Counted from the first letter of the stretch, positions 44,488-54,069 are shown. The stretch is DNA of 64,000 bases from Thermoprotei archaeon (GCA_038881895.1 JAVZOV010000002.1:252397-316396), one strand, 5' to 3'. Program-made: numbers and translations. Notes: generated by a model from the letters alone, not told the origin.

Positions 44488-45997
44488 TTTAGTGGCCAAG
44501 ATTCTTGACATACATGGAGCTGGTTATAAGGTATGCGTTCTTCATTCAAAAAATGCGAGGGATATGGATCTTAAGCCACGAGATCGTATTACGTTAAATT
44601 ATGGGGGAAAAGAAACGAATTTTATCCTTGATGTCACAGAAACTATAGTAAAACCTGGTGAAGTTGGTATACCAAGAGAAATTGCATATAATTTAGGCAT
44701 AATAGATGGATCTCTTATTAATGTATCACCTTCATCGTTGCCTGTTTCTATAAGTTATATAAAGAAAAAAATGAAAGGAACCATATTATCGAAAGATGAA
44801 ATAGAGAGCATAGTGAGGGATTCAGTAAACTATGAGCTAACAGAGCTGGAGATTGCTGCATTTCTCATGGCTGAGCAATTTGTTGGCATGAATCTTGATG
44901 AGATTGTTTATCTGACAGAAGCAATGGTTAATACAGGAGAAAGAATACGCTTTGATGAACCAGTTTATGATGTTCATAGTATTGGTGGAGTTCCAGGGAA
45001 CTCTAAAGCGTCGATATTAGTAGTTCCAATTGTTGCATCTGCAGGTATATTAATTCCGAAGACAAGTAGCAGAGCTATAACATCTCCAGCTGGGACTGCT
45101 GACACTATGGAAGTTTTAGCAAGAGTCGATTTAACTCCTCGTGAGGTCAAGGAGATAGCGTTAAAGACACGTGGAGTATTAGTTTGGGGTGGACGATTAA
45201 ATCTAGCGCCAGCAGATGATATTTATGTTAAGATAGAGCACATCCTAGGCATAGATCCAGAACCCCAGATGGTTGCAAGCATACTGTCTAAAAAATTAGC
45301 TATTGATGCTAAGTTTGTACTTATAGATTTACCAATAGGTCCTAAAGCAAAGGTCGAAAACATGGATGATGCAAGAAAACTTGCCCGCTTGTTGTCTGAT
45401 GTCGCTGAGCGTCTTAGTATAAGCATAAAATGTGCAATAACATATGGGGGACAACCACTGGGATATACTGTAGGACCTGCACTAGAAGCACGTGAAGCAC
45501 TTGAGGCATTGGAAGGTAAAGGATCTATGAGTTTAGTTGAGAAAGCTCTCTCATTAGCTAGCCTTATAATAGAAGCTGCTAACATAGTTCCAAAGGGCTC
45601 GGGTTATAATATTGCAAAAGATATTTTAACTTCTGGCAAAGCATTAAAAAAGTTCAGAGAAATTATAGATGCTCAAGGTGGTAATCCTAATATAAAACCT
45701 GATGATATACCGGTTGGTGATAAAACAATTAGTCTCTATGCTCCAGTTGATGGATACATTACTGGTACTGATAACTCAGCGATCACTGCTATTGCGAGAG
45801 CTGCGGGAGCACCCTCTGATAAAGGTGCCGGAGTAAGATTGTACTATAAAGCTGGGCACAAAGTTAAGAAAGGAGAACCAATATTGACAATACATGCAGA
45901 GAGTAGTATAAAATTAAACAATGCGTACATGCTAGCTCAACGTTTAAAACCGATAATTATTGAAGGCATGTTGTTAGGGACGTTTCCAGAGGAGTGA
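44480..45997 (+). CDS. deoA: AMP phosphorylase
   Basis: A 505-residue nucleoside/nucleotide phosphorylase with the ~80-residue N-terminal extension (barwin-like) of archaeal AMP phosphorylases, the DVHSIGGVPGNSKASI phosphate site, and SSRAITSPAGTADTMEVLARVDL. A C-terminal domain ends with SVDGY-like VDGYITGTDNSAI and GAGVRLYYKAGHKVKKGEPILTIHAE. It converts AMP plus phosphate to adenine and ribose-1,5-bisphosphate, the entry to the archaeal AMP/RuBisCO pathway; the partner enzymes are not in this window. GAGGTG precedes ATG 44480. Confidence 0.94.
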   Translation: MNNLVAKILDIHGAGYKVCVLHSKNARDMDLKPRDRITLNYGGKETNFILDVTETIVKPGEVGIPREIAYNLGIIDGSLINVSPSSLPVSISYIKKKMKGTILSKDEIESIVRDSVNYELTELEIAAFLMAEQFVGMNLDEIVYLTEAMVNTGERIRFDEPVYDVHSIGGVPGNSKASILVVPIVASAGILIPKTSSRAITSPAGTADTMEVLARVDLTPREVKEIALKTRGVLVWGGRLNLAPADDIYVKIEHILGIDPEPQMVASILSKKLAIDAKFVLIDLPIGPKAKVENMDDARKLARLLSDVAERLSISIKCAITYGGQPLGYTVGPALEAREALEALEGKGSMSLVEKALSLASLIIEAANIVPKGSGYNIAKDILTSGKALKKFREIIDAQGGNPNIKPDDIPVGDKTISLYAPVDGYITGTDNSAITAIARAAGAPSDKGAGVRLYYKAGHKVKKGEPILTIHAESSIKLNNAYMLAQRLKPIIIEGMLLGTFPEE

Positions 45998-46003
45998 AAA
46001 TAC

Positions 46004-46645
46004 TTGCTAATAGGAGGAGTGGATGAAGCTGGTCGTGGTCCTGTCTTAGGACCGATGATCATTGCTTTGATTGTCTCTGATGAAAGTACTTTAGAGAAAT
46101 TTCGAGATTATGGTATTAAGGATTCCAAAAAATTAAGTCCATCCAAAAGAAAGGAATTATATAATATAATAAAAAATGAAGCAAAATATGTTCTTTCATT
46201 AAAGATTGAACCTTATGAAATAGATGATGCAGTATTAAATGGGCACAAGCTTGCTATTCTTGAGGCTAAAAAAATTGCAGAATTAATTAATAAGATTAAC
46301 GTAGCAGACGTTATATACATTGATGCTGCTCACAGTAATGCTAATTATTTCTCTCAATTGATACAATCTAATCTGATTAAGAAGATAAGAATAGTGTGTG
46401 AGCATAATGCTGATGAACGTTACATACCAGTTGGAGCAGCGTCTATAATAGCCAAGATTGAGCGAGACGAGATTATAGAGAATTTAAAACGTATTTATGG
46501 CGATTTTGGATCTGGGTATCCGTCAGACCCGAAAACAATTAATTTTCTTAAACAATGGATCCGTGTTCATAATGATTTGCCTCCATTTGCTAGAAAGAGC
46601 TGGGTAACTGTTAAGAGATTGATGCAGAGAAGTTTGGATATTTAA
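46004..46645 (+). CDS. rnhB: Ribonuclease HII
   Basis: 213 residues. Asp7-Glu8 in GGVDEAGRGPVLGPM, the Asp in VIYIDAAHSN and the Asp in KIERDEIIENL form the metal site; the YxDG-type SKKLSPSKR segment follows the first strand. It removes RNA from RNA/DNA hybrids during replication. TTG 46004, 6 bases after the AMP phosphorylase stop, is the only fitting start. Confidence 0.95.
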   Translation: MLIGGVDEAGRGPVLGPMIIALIVSDESTLEKFRDYGIKDSKKLSPSKRKELYNIIKNEAKYVLSLKIEPYEIDDAVLNGHKLAILEAKKIAELINKINVADVIYIDAAHSNANYFSQLIQSNLIKKIRIVCEHNADERYIPVGAASIIAKIERDEIIENLKRIYGDFGSGYPSDPKTINFLKQWIRVHNDLPPFARKSWVTVKRLMQRSLDI

Positions 46646-46751
46646 TTAGAGATCAAGGATTGTTTCACAATAATAAATGAATCATTCTATGATATTAACA
46701 TAGTTATAATACGGTTTTATTAACTGCTGAGAAAGTATTTCTGAGACAAAA

Positions 46752-46856
46752 ATGAGTATGGAGATCTTTCAGATAATCTTAATGGCGTTTTCAGTCATCT
46801 ACATATTAAAAGAGCTAGTATCCAATTATAAGAGTAAAAAAGATAACGTTGTTTGA
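46752..46856 (+). CDS. Possible 34-residue single-helix protein
   Basis: ATG 46752 opens a 34-codon frame ending TGA 46854-46856. It begins MSMEIFQIILMAFSVIYIL and ends in a basic tail with KSKKDN. A single membrane helix with positive C-terminal charge is plausible for a small membrane protein, but there is no ribosome-binding site to support it. Confidence 0.3.
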   Translation: MSMEIFQIILMAFSVIYILKELVSNYKSKKDNVV

Positions 46857-46897
46857 AATACTCTAATTTTTTATACTAGATAATTGTTTAAAAAATA

Positions 46898-47860
46898 ATG
46901 CATACCAGAAAATTGCAACAAATTGGTGGTGGCACATTATATTTATCACTTCCAAAAGATTTAGTTAAACGTTGGAACCTGAAAAAAGGAGATGTAATAA
47001 AGATAGAGGAGACTGTGGATGGAAATATTATCCTCTATGTTAAAGAAGAGGGTGTAGAGATTGAGGAGTCTTATGGCGTAATCAATTTAACTTCATTTGA
47101 TATGAGATCATTGCAACGTAAGATTCTAGGAATGTATCTTCTCGGATATACTACAATTGTTATAAAATCATTTAATGAGATCAACTCTGATGTCAGGGAT
47201 TTCATTAGAAAGACCTGCAGAGATTTTATTGGGCTTGAAATTATGGAGGAAACTATAAACAGTATCGTACTACAAAGTGTTATTAACATTAGTACTTTAC
47301 ATCCTTACAAACTCCTTCAACGAGCTAATTTAATCGCAAACAGTATATATAAAGATGCATTGAATAGTATAATTTCTGGGAATGTTACTATTGAACGTTC
47401 AATAGCGAGACGCGATGAGGATGTTAACAGACTATATTTTCTGATAGTTAGAGTTCTTAGAACTGCTGCTAGAAATAATAAGATTCTAAGAAAATTTGAA
47501 ATATCAGATATTGATTTGATGGATCTTAGGTTAGCATCAAGCTTTATTGAAAATATAGGTGATATAGGTGTAGAAATCGCTTTACTGCTGTCAAATACAA
47601 AAATGTTAAATTATAAAAATGATATATCGAAGCTCATCAAATTTTCTGAAATCTTTTCTAAAAAACAGGATGAAGCTGTTTCTGCATTAGTAAATAAAAA
47701 AAGTGAATTAGCTGAAAATGTTGTTAATGAATTAAAACTTGTTATTAAGGATCTAGAATCTACTATCAAATCTATAAAAAATCAATCGATCGTTCGTATT
47801 GCACTTAATTTACGCAGAATTGGACTTTCAATAATAGATATTGCTGATCTGGTACTTTGA
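46898..47860 (+). CDS. AbrB-PhoU domain phosphate-related regulator
   Basis: 320 residues. The first ~50 form a SpoVT/AbrB swapped-hairpin DNA-binding domain (TRKLQQIGGGTLYLSLPKDLVKRWNLKKGDVIKIEE). After a linker, two PhoU helical repeats follow (IARRDEDVNRLYFLIVRVLRTAARN has the metal-binding E/D motif; SEIFSKKQDEAVSALVNK the second). Archaeal fusions of this kind are thought to regulate phosphate uptake or homeostasis; the target is unknown. Very short leader before ATG 46898. Confidence 0.9.
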   Translation: MHTRKLQQIGGGTLYLSLPKDLVKRWNLKKGDVIKIEETVDGNIILYVKEEGVEIEESYGVINLTSFDMRSLQRKILGMYLLGYTTIVIKSFNEINSDVRDFIRKTCRDFIGLEIMEETINSIVLQSVINISTLHPYKLLQRANLIANSIYKDALNSIISGNVTIERSIARRDEDVNRLYFLIVRVLRTAARNNKILRKFEISDIDLMDLRLASSFIENIGDIGVEIALLLSNTKMLNYKNDISKLIKFSEIFSKKQDEAVSALVNKKSELAENVVNELKLVIKDLESTIKSIKNQSIVRIALNLRRIGLSIIDIADLVL

Positions 47861-47917
47861 TTTAATTAGAATTTTTCGATAACGTTATAAATATTTTTGA
47901 GGGATATAGTATAGACC

Positions 47918-49000
47918 ATGACGTGTAAAACAGCGTTTGTCTACCATGAAATGTATCTTAGATATGACTTCGGTGAGTGGCACCCTTATAAGCCTTATCT
48001 TTGGAAACTTGCGCTCGAAAAATTAAAAAACATGGGCGTGTTTAATGACACTAACATTTCTTTAATTGAAGCTTTCATGGCTGATGAGAATTTAATATCA
48101 CTTGTTCATACTAATGATTATATAAACTTTGTAAAGCATATGAGTAATCTTGGTTATGGTTATCTTGATTATGGAGATACTCCAGCTACAAAAGGAATAT
48201 ATGAAGGAGCAGCACATCGTGTTGGAGGTTCTGTTACAGCTGCAAAACTCATCGCAGATGGATTATATCTGCATGCATTTAATTTTGGCGGTGGATTGCA
48301 TCATGCTAAGCCTTCCAATGCGGCAGGCTTCTGTGTGTTTAACGACATAGCTATAGCAGTACGTTATCTCCAAAAATCATATAATTATAAGAGAATTGCT
48401 ATAGTTGACATCGATGGTCATCATGGTGATGGCACGCAGGAAATATTCTATAATGAAGCAACAACCTTAAAGATTTCTCTTCATAAATACGGTTATGGAT
48501 TTTATCCAGGAACTGGTTGGTACAATGAATTAGGAGCAGATGAAGGATACGGATATACAATAAACATACCATTGATAGGATATACAAATGATGATACATA
48601 CCTTTATGCAATAAATGAGATCGTCTTACCGTTATTAATTTATTATAAGCCAGAAATTATAGTTATGCAGTTTGGTGCTGATGGGCACGTGAATGACCCT
48701 TTAGTTGGATTATCATTAACTACACGAACATACAGTGAAGTAGCAAGAATAATTCATAAACTGAGTCATGAAATCAGTAATGGTAAGCTTTTAGTCCTCG
48801 GCGGTGGTGGATATAATCCTGATGATACTGCCAGATGTTGGTCACTTGGATTTATAGAGATATCTGATATAAAAATAGATGAGAAAATAAAAGAGACCCT
48901 TTATGATAAGATAAACGTAGAAGGTGGTATTTCAAAATTTATTTATGAAATAGTTAATGAACTAAAAAAGAAGCTTCGAGCAATCCATGGCATTTTCTAA
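47918..49000 (+). CDS. Histone deacetylase-superfamily amidohydrolase
   Basis: 360 residues. GGGLHHAKPSNAAGFCVFNDIAIA has the active-site His pair, and AIVDIDGHHGDGTQEIFY has the zinc Asp and His. MQFGADGHVNDPLVGLSLT carries the third zinc Asp, and GGGGYN is the glycine loop. In archaea these enzymes deacetylate proteins, polyamines or small molecules; AcuC-like acetyl-CoA synthetase activation is one possibility, as the window contains acsA, but this is speculation. ATG 47918. Confidence 0.92.
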   Translation: MTCKTAFVYHEMYLRYDFGEWHPYKPYLWKLALEKLKNMGVFNDTNISLIEAFMADENLISLVHTNDYINFVKHMSNLGYGYLDYGDTPATKGIYEGAAHRVGGSVTAAKLIADGLYLHAFNFGGGLHHAKPSNAAGFCVFNDIAIAVRYLQKSYNYKRIAIVDIDGHHGDGTQEIFYNEATTLKISLHKYGYGFYPGTGWYNELGADEGYGYTINIPLIGYTNDDTYLYAINEIVLPLLIYYKPEIIVMQFGADGHVNDPLVGLSLTTRTYSEVARIIHKLSHEISNGKLLVLGGGGYNPDDTARCWSLGFIEISDIKIDEKIKETLYDKINVEGGISKFIYEIVNELKKKLRAIHGIF

Positions 49001-49222
49001 ATTATTGATGCTACGCTCAGAAAATTCTTGCTTCTAAAACTTTCACCTGTCTTGATTATTCACAGTCTCTTAGATCTCCTCATTATATTTTAGAAGTGAG
49101 AGATGTGTATTATTCTATGATTCACATTGAAAACTGCATTATATTCTGATTTCTATGAATTATCTCTATTTTATAACGTTAAGTTTAATTATTATTGTGA
49201 AGATAAGAATCATGGTGATTTT

Positions 49223-50320
49223 ATGCAAATTACAGTTTCTGTGATAAAAGCTGATGTGGGAAGTCTTGCTGGCCATCATAGAGTTATTGAGGAGCAAATA
49301 GAAGTAGCTAAGTCAGTTTTATCAAAAGGTGTAGAACAAAACATAATATTAGATTATTATGTATTTAATGCGGGGGATGATCTCGAGTTAGTAATGTTAC
49401 ACAGGAAAGGAGAAAATAATTCAGATGTGCATCAATTGGCATGGACGGCTTTTAAAGAAGTTACTGAAAAAGTTTCTAAAAAGAGAAAGCTTTATGCAGC
49501 GGGGCAGGATCTTTTATCTGATTCGTTCTCAGGTAATGTGAGGGGATTAGGACCAGGCGTTGCTGAATTAGAATTTGAGTTAAGACCAAGCGAACCAATA
49601 ATTGTTTTTGCGGCTGACAAAACTGAACCTGGAGCATGGAATTACCCTCTCTATAAAGCATTCGCTGATCCATTTAATACAGCAGGTTTGGTTATTGATC
49701 AAGCAATGCATGATGGATTTGTTTTCCAGGTGATGGATCTTATTGAAGGTAAGATTGTGGAGTTATCTACACCGGAAGAAAGTTATTCATTATTGGGTTT
49801 AATAGGGACTACTGGCAGGTATGTTATTTCTAGAGTCTGGAGAAAAGATGGTTTAGTGGCTGCAGCTGCTAGCACAACACGTTTATCTCTTATAGCAGGC
49901 AGATACGTAGGCAAGGATGATCCAGTATTAATAGTGAGAGCTCAACATGGTTTGCCTGCAGTGGGAGAGTATTTAGAAGCGTTCTCATTTCCACACTTAG
50001 TATCTGGATGGATGCGAGGTAGCCACACAGGACCACTGATGCCAGTAGGATTAAAAGATTCACGCTGCACGAGATTTGATGGACCACCAAGAGTTGTGGC
50101 TTTAGGATTTCAAGTTACAGAAGATAAACTAATTGGGCCCGCTGACCTATTTGAAGATGTAGCATTTGATTACAGTAGGAGATTGGCTACGGAGATTGCA
50201 GATTATATGCGACGTAATGGTCCGTTTATGCCACACAGGCTCGGGCCTGAAGAAATGGAATATACTACTCTTCCGAAGATTCTAAAGAAGCTAGAATCAC
50301 GGTTCAAGCTGATAGAGTAA
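49223..50320 (+). CDS. fbp: Fructose-1,6-bisphosphate aldolase/phosphatase
   Basis: 365 residues from ATG 49223 (MQITVSVIKADVGSLAGHHRVI), with GGTGAT just upstream; in-frame codons before it lack the family pattern. The metal-binding Asp/His cluster starts at residues 11-18, and later motifs include VFNAGDDLELVMLH, GLGPGVAELEF and FNTAGLVIDQAMHDGF. This bifunctional, unidirectional gluconeogenic enzyme is nearly universal in thermophilic archaea. It is directly followed by TIM. Confidence 0.96.
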   Translation: MQITVSVIKADVGSLAGHHRVIEEQIEVAKSVLSKGVEQNIILDYYVFNAGDDLELVMLHRKGENNSDVHQLAWTAFKEVTEKVSKKRKLYAAGQDLLSDSFSGNVRGLGPGVAELEFELRPSEPIIVFAADKTEPGAWNYPLYKAFADPFNTAGLVIDQAMHDGFVFQVMDLIEGKIVELSTPEESYSLLGLIGTTGRYVISRVWRKDGLVAAAASTTRLSLIAGRYVGKDDPVLIVRAQHGLPAVGEYLEAFSFPHLVSGWMRGSHTGPLMPVGLKDSRCTRFDGPPRVVALGFQVTEDKLIGPADLFEDVAFDYSRRLATEIADYMRRNGPFMPHRLGPEEMEYTTLPKILKKLESRFKLIE

Positions 50321-50334
50321 GAGGAACACATGTT

Positions 50335-51027
50335 ATGTTTTCATATCCACTAATATTAATTAATTTCAAGAGTTATAAGGAGGCGCTAGGTAATAGAGCT
50401 ATTGAATTAGCTAATTATGCTCGTAAGGTTCAAAAAGAGTTTGATGTTACTGTTGGAGTTGCGCCTCAACATGTTGATTTAAGGGACATCTCGAGGACTG
50501 GAGTTTTTACATTTGCACAACACGTTGACCCAATAGAACCTGGTAGTTATACTGGTCATATAACTTTGGAATCATTACGCGACGCAGGCGTAACTGGAGT
50601 CATAATTAATCATTCAGAACATAGAATGTTATTATCAGACATAAACTTTATTATAAAAAAAGCTAGACAATTAGGGTTAATGACTGTTGTCTGTGCAGAT
50701 ACTGTTGAGACTAGTATGGCAGTATCCGCATTAAAACCTGATATTGTTGCAATAGAACCACCAGAGCTCATAGGAACTGGCCGTGCTGTCTCAAAAGTTA
50801 ATCCTGACATTGTAAGAAATACTGTCATAGGAATAAGAAGCATAACCAAGGATGTTCATATTCTATGTGGTGCTGGCATAACTAACGGAGATGATGTGTA
50901 TGCAGCTATAAGGCTCGGGACAGAAGGTGTGTTATTAGCTTCGGGCGTTGTAAAAGCTGAAGATCCCTATAAAGTGCTAACAGAAATGGCCATTGCTGCT
51001 AAAAAAGCTTATGAAGAAAAACATTAA
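50335..51027 (+). CDS. tpiA: Triosephosphate isomerase (archaeal)
   Basis: 230 residues, the short archaeal form. Asn10 and Lys12 (ILINFKSYKEA), catalytic His93 (INHSEHR) and Glu141 (AIEPPELIGTG) are present; the phosphate loop is GAGITNGDDV and VLLASGVVKAEDP. It supplies DHAP/GAP for the FBP aldolase/phosphatase encoded 14 bases upstream, so the pair forms a gluconeogenic operon. Confidence 0.96.
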   Translation: MFSYPLILINFKSYKEALGNRAIELANYARKVQKEFDVTVGVAPQHVDLRDISRTGVFTFAQHVDPIEPGSYTGHITLESLRDAGVTGVIINHSEHRMLLSDINFIIKKARQLGLMTVVCADTVETSMAVSALKPDIVAIEPPELIGTGRAVSKVNPDIVRNTVIGIRSITKDVHILCGAGITNGDDVYAAIRLGTEGVLLASGVVKAEDPYKVLTEMAIAAKKAYEEKH

Positions 51028-51052
51028 TGATAGTTTAAACTTAATTATATTA

Positions 51053-51128
51053 GGGCCCGTAGCCGAGCATGGATTAAGGCGTAGGCCTCCGGAGCCTATT
51101 TTCGCGGGTTCAAGTCCCGCCGGGCCCG
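51053..51128 (+). tRNA. tRNA-Arg(CCG)
   Basis: The full cloverleaf is visible: acceptor GGGCCCG/CGGGCCC, D arm, anticodon arm TAGGC-CTCCGGA-GCCTA (anticodon CCG, decoding CGG), T arm GCGGG-TTCAAGT-CCCGC and discriminator G. No intron and no encoded CCA. Confidence 0.95.
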
Positions 51129-51208
51129 TTCAATTAAAAATCTCTCTTTAAGACTAATACTTCTAAAGTGAAATAAAAAAAGCTTATTTATTTGTAGAAA
51201 TTAAACAT

Positions 51209-51616
51209 ATGGGGAATATAATGCAAAGAATTAAGAGGTTTAATAAGTTGTTATCTAGATTTGAGCGATGGATTAGTGAGAATCTTCTTTTAACTATAGC
51301 GTATATTGCTGTCATATTAGCTCTTCTTTATGAAAGTGGATTTATACAGATTATTTCCGTTCCTACACCATCTTTTGCTCCTGGAGGTGGTGCGTTTTCA
51401 TATAATATTAGCAGACAAACACAAGCTGAAGCTATAATTGTATTTATATTTTTGCTTATAGGCTTCGCAAGTACATGGACTCTTTATACGTACGCATCGA
51501 GTAAAGTCCCAAGGACATCATCAACGAATGCCATCATATCACTTATAATTCTAATGATAATGTTTCTAATACTATTTCAAATAGTTTATGTAGCTGTTAC
51601 ATCACCGGGTGGATGA
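51209..51616 (+). CDS. Hypothetical three-helix membrane protein
   Basis: 135 residues. Helices around LLLTIAYIAVILALLYESGFI, EAIIVFIFLLIGFASTWTLYT and AIISLIILMIMFLILFQIVYV; a Pro/Gly-rich loop (VPTPSFAPGGGAFSYN) follows the first helix. No family recognised. It lies alone between a tRNA and the convergent RadA-like gene. Codon use matches the neighbours. Confidence 0.65.
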   Translation: MGNIMQRIKRFNKLLSRFERWISENLLLTIAYIAVILALLYESGFIQIISVPTPSFAPGGGAFSYNISRQTQAEAIIVFIFLLIGFASTWTLYTYASSKVPRTSSTNAIISLIILMIMFLILFQIVYVAVTSPGG

Positions 51617-51626
51617 TTTAAAGATT

Positions 51627-52265
51627 TTATTGATCTTCATAAATGATCTCATAATTTACTTGCTGTCCTTGATATCGTTCTACTACTATTTGAGTTTTTC
51701 CTTCGATTTTCCTTAAATGTATTACGTTTTCAGACCAAAAAAGCACAGCATTGCCCATCACAGGTTCTTCTTTACCTGTTTTCGGATTACGCCGTATTTG
51801 GGTTAATAATACTATGGGCACGGCATACTTTTTTGAGGCGTATCCTAAAAGCATCATGATCTTTACTGCCAGCTTCCAGATTGTCAAGGGCGTGTATAGG
51901 TCTGAGCTTATTCTGTAATATTCTCCCATATTATCAATTATTATAAGGTCATACCTTAAATAACCATTAAGGACCATCAGACTTACATTCATTTGATCAA
52001 TTATACTCTTCGTTTGTATAAAATACATCTTTGATTTATCTATTTGCACATTCATCTGATTCAGTTTATAAAGAATCAGATGCGGATGCGATGTAACTAT
52101 GAGCGTAGAATAACCATTATTTATATTATTAATACAGAGTTTTAACGCCAAAGTCAATTTATTAGTGTTTGCTTTGCCATAAATCATAGTTAAACCTACT
52201 GGTAAACCTCCATTAAGTTTTTCGTCAAGCTCTTTTATACCTGTTGGTACTGTTCTTTCGCTCAC
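51627..52265 (-). CDS. RecA/KaiC-superfamily protein with degenerate P-loop (RadB-like)
   Basis: 212 residues. VPTGIKELDEKLNGGLPVGLTMIYG matches the start of RadB/KaiC ATPases. The Walker A loop, however, reads GKANTNKLT instead of G-x4-G-K-[TS]: both the second Gly and the Ser/Thr are lost. Walker B is intact (YDLIIIDNMGE), as is VPIVLLTQIRRNPKTGKEEPVMGNAVLFWSENVIHL, a RadA-like C-terminal part. It may bind DNA or partners without ATP turnover. Confidence 0.8.
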   Translation of the reverse strand: MSERTVPTGIKELDEKLNGGLPVGLTMIYGKANTNKLTLALKLCINNINNGYSTLIVTSHPHLILYKLNQMNVQIDKSKMYFIQTKSIIDQMNVSLMVLNGYLRYDLIIIDNMGEYYRISSDLYTPLTIWKLAVKIMMLLGYASKKYAVPIVLLTQIRRNPKTGKEEPVMGNAVLFWSENVIHLRKIEGKTQIVVERYQGQQVNYEIIYEDQ

Positions 52266-52362
52266 AATTAAGTATTTTAAACTTAATTAATTAAAGTTAC
52301 TTTCGTTTTTTAATATTCTCACATGATTTACTAGGATTTTTTCGAGTTTCTAGGGTTCTGGA

Positions 52363-52436
52363 TTAAGTAGGAATGCATAGTGAATTGTTGCTTTTATTCC
52401 TACTTAACCCTTCCCCCTCAATTATTGCATTGGGGG
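52363..52436 (-). repeat. Right-end hairpins of the TnpB element (candidate omega-RNA 3' part)
   Basis: A perfect 12-bp inverted repeat (TTAAGTAGGAAT at 52363-52374, ATTCCTACTTAA at 52396-52407) covers the tnpB stop codon. It is preceded on the element strand by a second hairpin of CCCCC/GGGGG plus ATTG/CAAT (52413-52436). Paired hairpins overlapping the 3' end of tnpB are the known shape of the guide-RNA scaffold at the right end of such elements. Confidence 0.6.
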
Positions 52437-53516
52437 CTCTCTGGGTGAACCCTGCTCCTCGCATCTGAAGGTTCAACACCGCTACAACATCCCTATCCAT
52501 CGTTAACCCGCATTCTTCGCATCTCATTATCCTGCCCAGATAGGAAGCCATACTTCCAGAGCAGGCTGGGCAGGTTTTAGATGAGTTAGCTGGGTTAACG
52601 TATTTTACTGGTAAGTTAAGCCATTTCAGCTTGTATTCAAGCATGAGTTGGAATGCTCTTGCGCTCCACTTCGAGAGCTTTCTGTTCATGTCTTTAGACT
52701 TGTTGAGGATTCGTCTTTTTATGCCGTTTAAATCCTCGAATATTGCTCCATGACTCTTTTCTTTAAGCTTTCTCGCGATCTGCGTGGTTAACTTATGCAT
52801 GAAGTTTTCAGCCCTATTCTTCTCACGTTTAGAGTACTTTTTGAGGAGTTTTTTAGAGGTCTTCGGCTTAAACTTCATGAGTTTTTGGATACTCTGCCGC
52901 TTTACCTCATAAACTCTATGAATGTGGTAAAGCCCCCTCAAGTCATATCGCTCTATCTTCCCGTCTATGAAAGTTGTTATGTTTGTTAAGTTAACATCGA
53001 ATGAAGCCCAACCTTCCGCTTTTAGCTCCACTTCCTTTTTAATCACGATTATCAACTCCTTCTCAGTCATAAGTAGCCCACCGACTTTATCAAAGTCTCT
53101 CGGAATCCACGAACACTTTCTTAAGTCAACCTCAAGATACCGCTTGTTCGGTTCAATGCTTATCTTCAGTATGCCATCTCTAAAGCTGAAAAGCGTGCTC
53201 TTAATGTAAACGGTTTTTTTAGTTATCTCAGGAGGCTCCTTCGCCCTTTCCCTATTATAAAGGGTTATCCAGCCCTTAACAAGCCCTATGACGGAGTTCA
53301 TTGCTGAATCAACATAATGCTTTGAAACCTCCAGTCTTTCAGCAACTCATCTCTAAGCTCTCTCCTATCCTCAGCTTTCAAGTTAAGGTGGGCCTTCTTG
53401 GAAATTTTAACGTGTGAGAAGATCGCATCTAAAGCCTTCCGCTTAACTTTGAAGTATTCTTCGATTAAATCCTTTGGAGTCTCTACTGGAATTCTATAGC
53501 TTTTAACTACCTCCAT
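52363..53516 (-). pseudogene. tnpB: Frameshifted TnpB-type RNA-guided nuclease
   Basis: Two overlapping frames form one TnpB of about 385 residues. Codons from ATG 53516 (MEVVKSYRIPVETPKDLIEEY) run to DWRF and then off-frame near 53331-53345. The rest (SKHYVDSAMNSVIGLVKGW onward) continues in the next frame to 52363. The RuvC residues are still present (Asp in SFDVNLTN, Glu in IFEDLNG, Asp in TMDRDVVAVLN), with the zinc finger CPACSG/CEECG. A one-base loss in a T-run explains the break; programmed frameshifting is less likely. The nuclease centre is otherwise intact. Confidence 0.85.
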
Positions 53517-53677
53517 AATCTCTCAACTTCGCTCTTGGGATAGCGGAGCTTGCCAGTTGGGAGTTTAACTGCTCTAATAATGCCTTTCCTCTGCCACTCC
53601 CAGAGAGTCTTAACTGAGATGTTGAATATCTTTGCAACATCCTTTGGTCTAAGCAGTTCTTCGTAATCTCCAGACAT
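53507..53677 (-). CDS. MerR-like HTH domain of an IS607 transposase, recombinase part missing
   Basis: 56 residues from ATG 53677. LLRPKDVAKIFNISVKTLWEWQRKGIIRAVKLPTGKLRYP is the MerR-like DNA-binding domain found at the N-terminus of IS607 serine recombinases. The protein stops at VERLWR, where the ~140-residue catalytic resolvase domain should begin. Its last codons overlap the tnpB start. The element therefore cannot move by itself, or this is a stand-alone HTH paired with TnpB. Confidence 0.75.
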   Translation of the reverse strand: MSGDYEELLRPKDVAKIFNISVKTLWEWQRKGIIRAVKLPTGKLRYPKSEVERLWR

Positions 53678-53826
53678 CGTTAAGGATAAAGTAATCAACC
53701 TCTATTTAAACCTATCTATTCAGAAACTGCTGACAACGGCATGTGGATTTTTATTGATTTTTAGTTTTGATACTAATGAATATCTAATATTGGCTTTGCT
53801 GAGTGTTTTAAAGTGCTGGTCTGAAT

Positions 53827-54069
53827 CTAGTAGTATTCCTCAACCATTCTGATTATTTTGTTTGTTATCTTATCTGATCGTGAAACGGTCAGTTGCGCTA
53901 ATGCTTTGTTGACTGATTTACTTTGACTGAGACTGAAAATTGCATGGCATCTGGGACAATAATATGAATCATCGTACTTGAATTTAGGTATTATGTTTTT
54001 TACTGGGACACAGCTGCTAAATCCACATATTGGGCAACTTACTGCTTCTGCAGATGTTTTTATAGACAT
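53827..54069 (-). CDS. Small zinc-ribbon protein
   Basis: 80 residues with CPICGFSSC near residue 12 and CPRC near 38, separated by a Tyr-rich strand (FKYDDSYYCPRCHAIFSL), followed by a helical tail (VNKALAQLTVSRSDKITNKIIRMVEEYY). The two Cys pairs suggest a zinc ribbon that binds nucleic acid or protein. No family recognised. It is divergent from the HIT gene. Confidence 0.6.
   Translation of the reverse strand: MSIKTSAEAVSCPICGFSSCVPVKNIIPKFKYDDSYYCPRCHAIFSLSQSKSVNKALAQLTVSRSDKITNKIIRMVEEYY

Noticed and set aside
53298..53516. Short 72-codon gene upstream of tnpB
   Set aside because: It is the N-terminal part of TnpB itself, separated by a one-base frameshift, not a separate gene.
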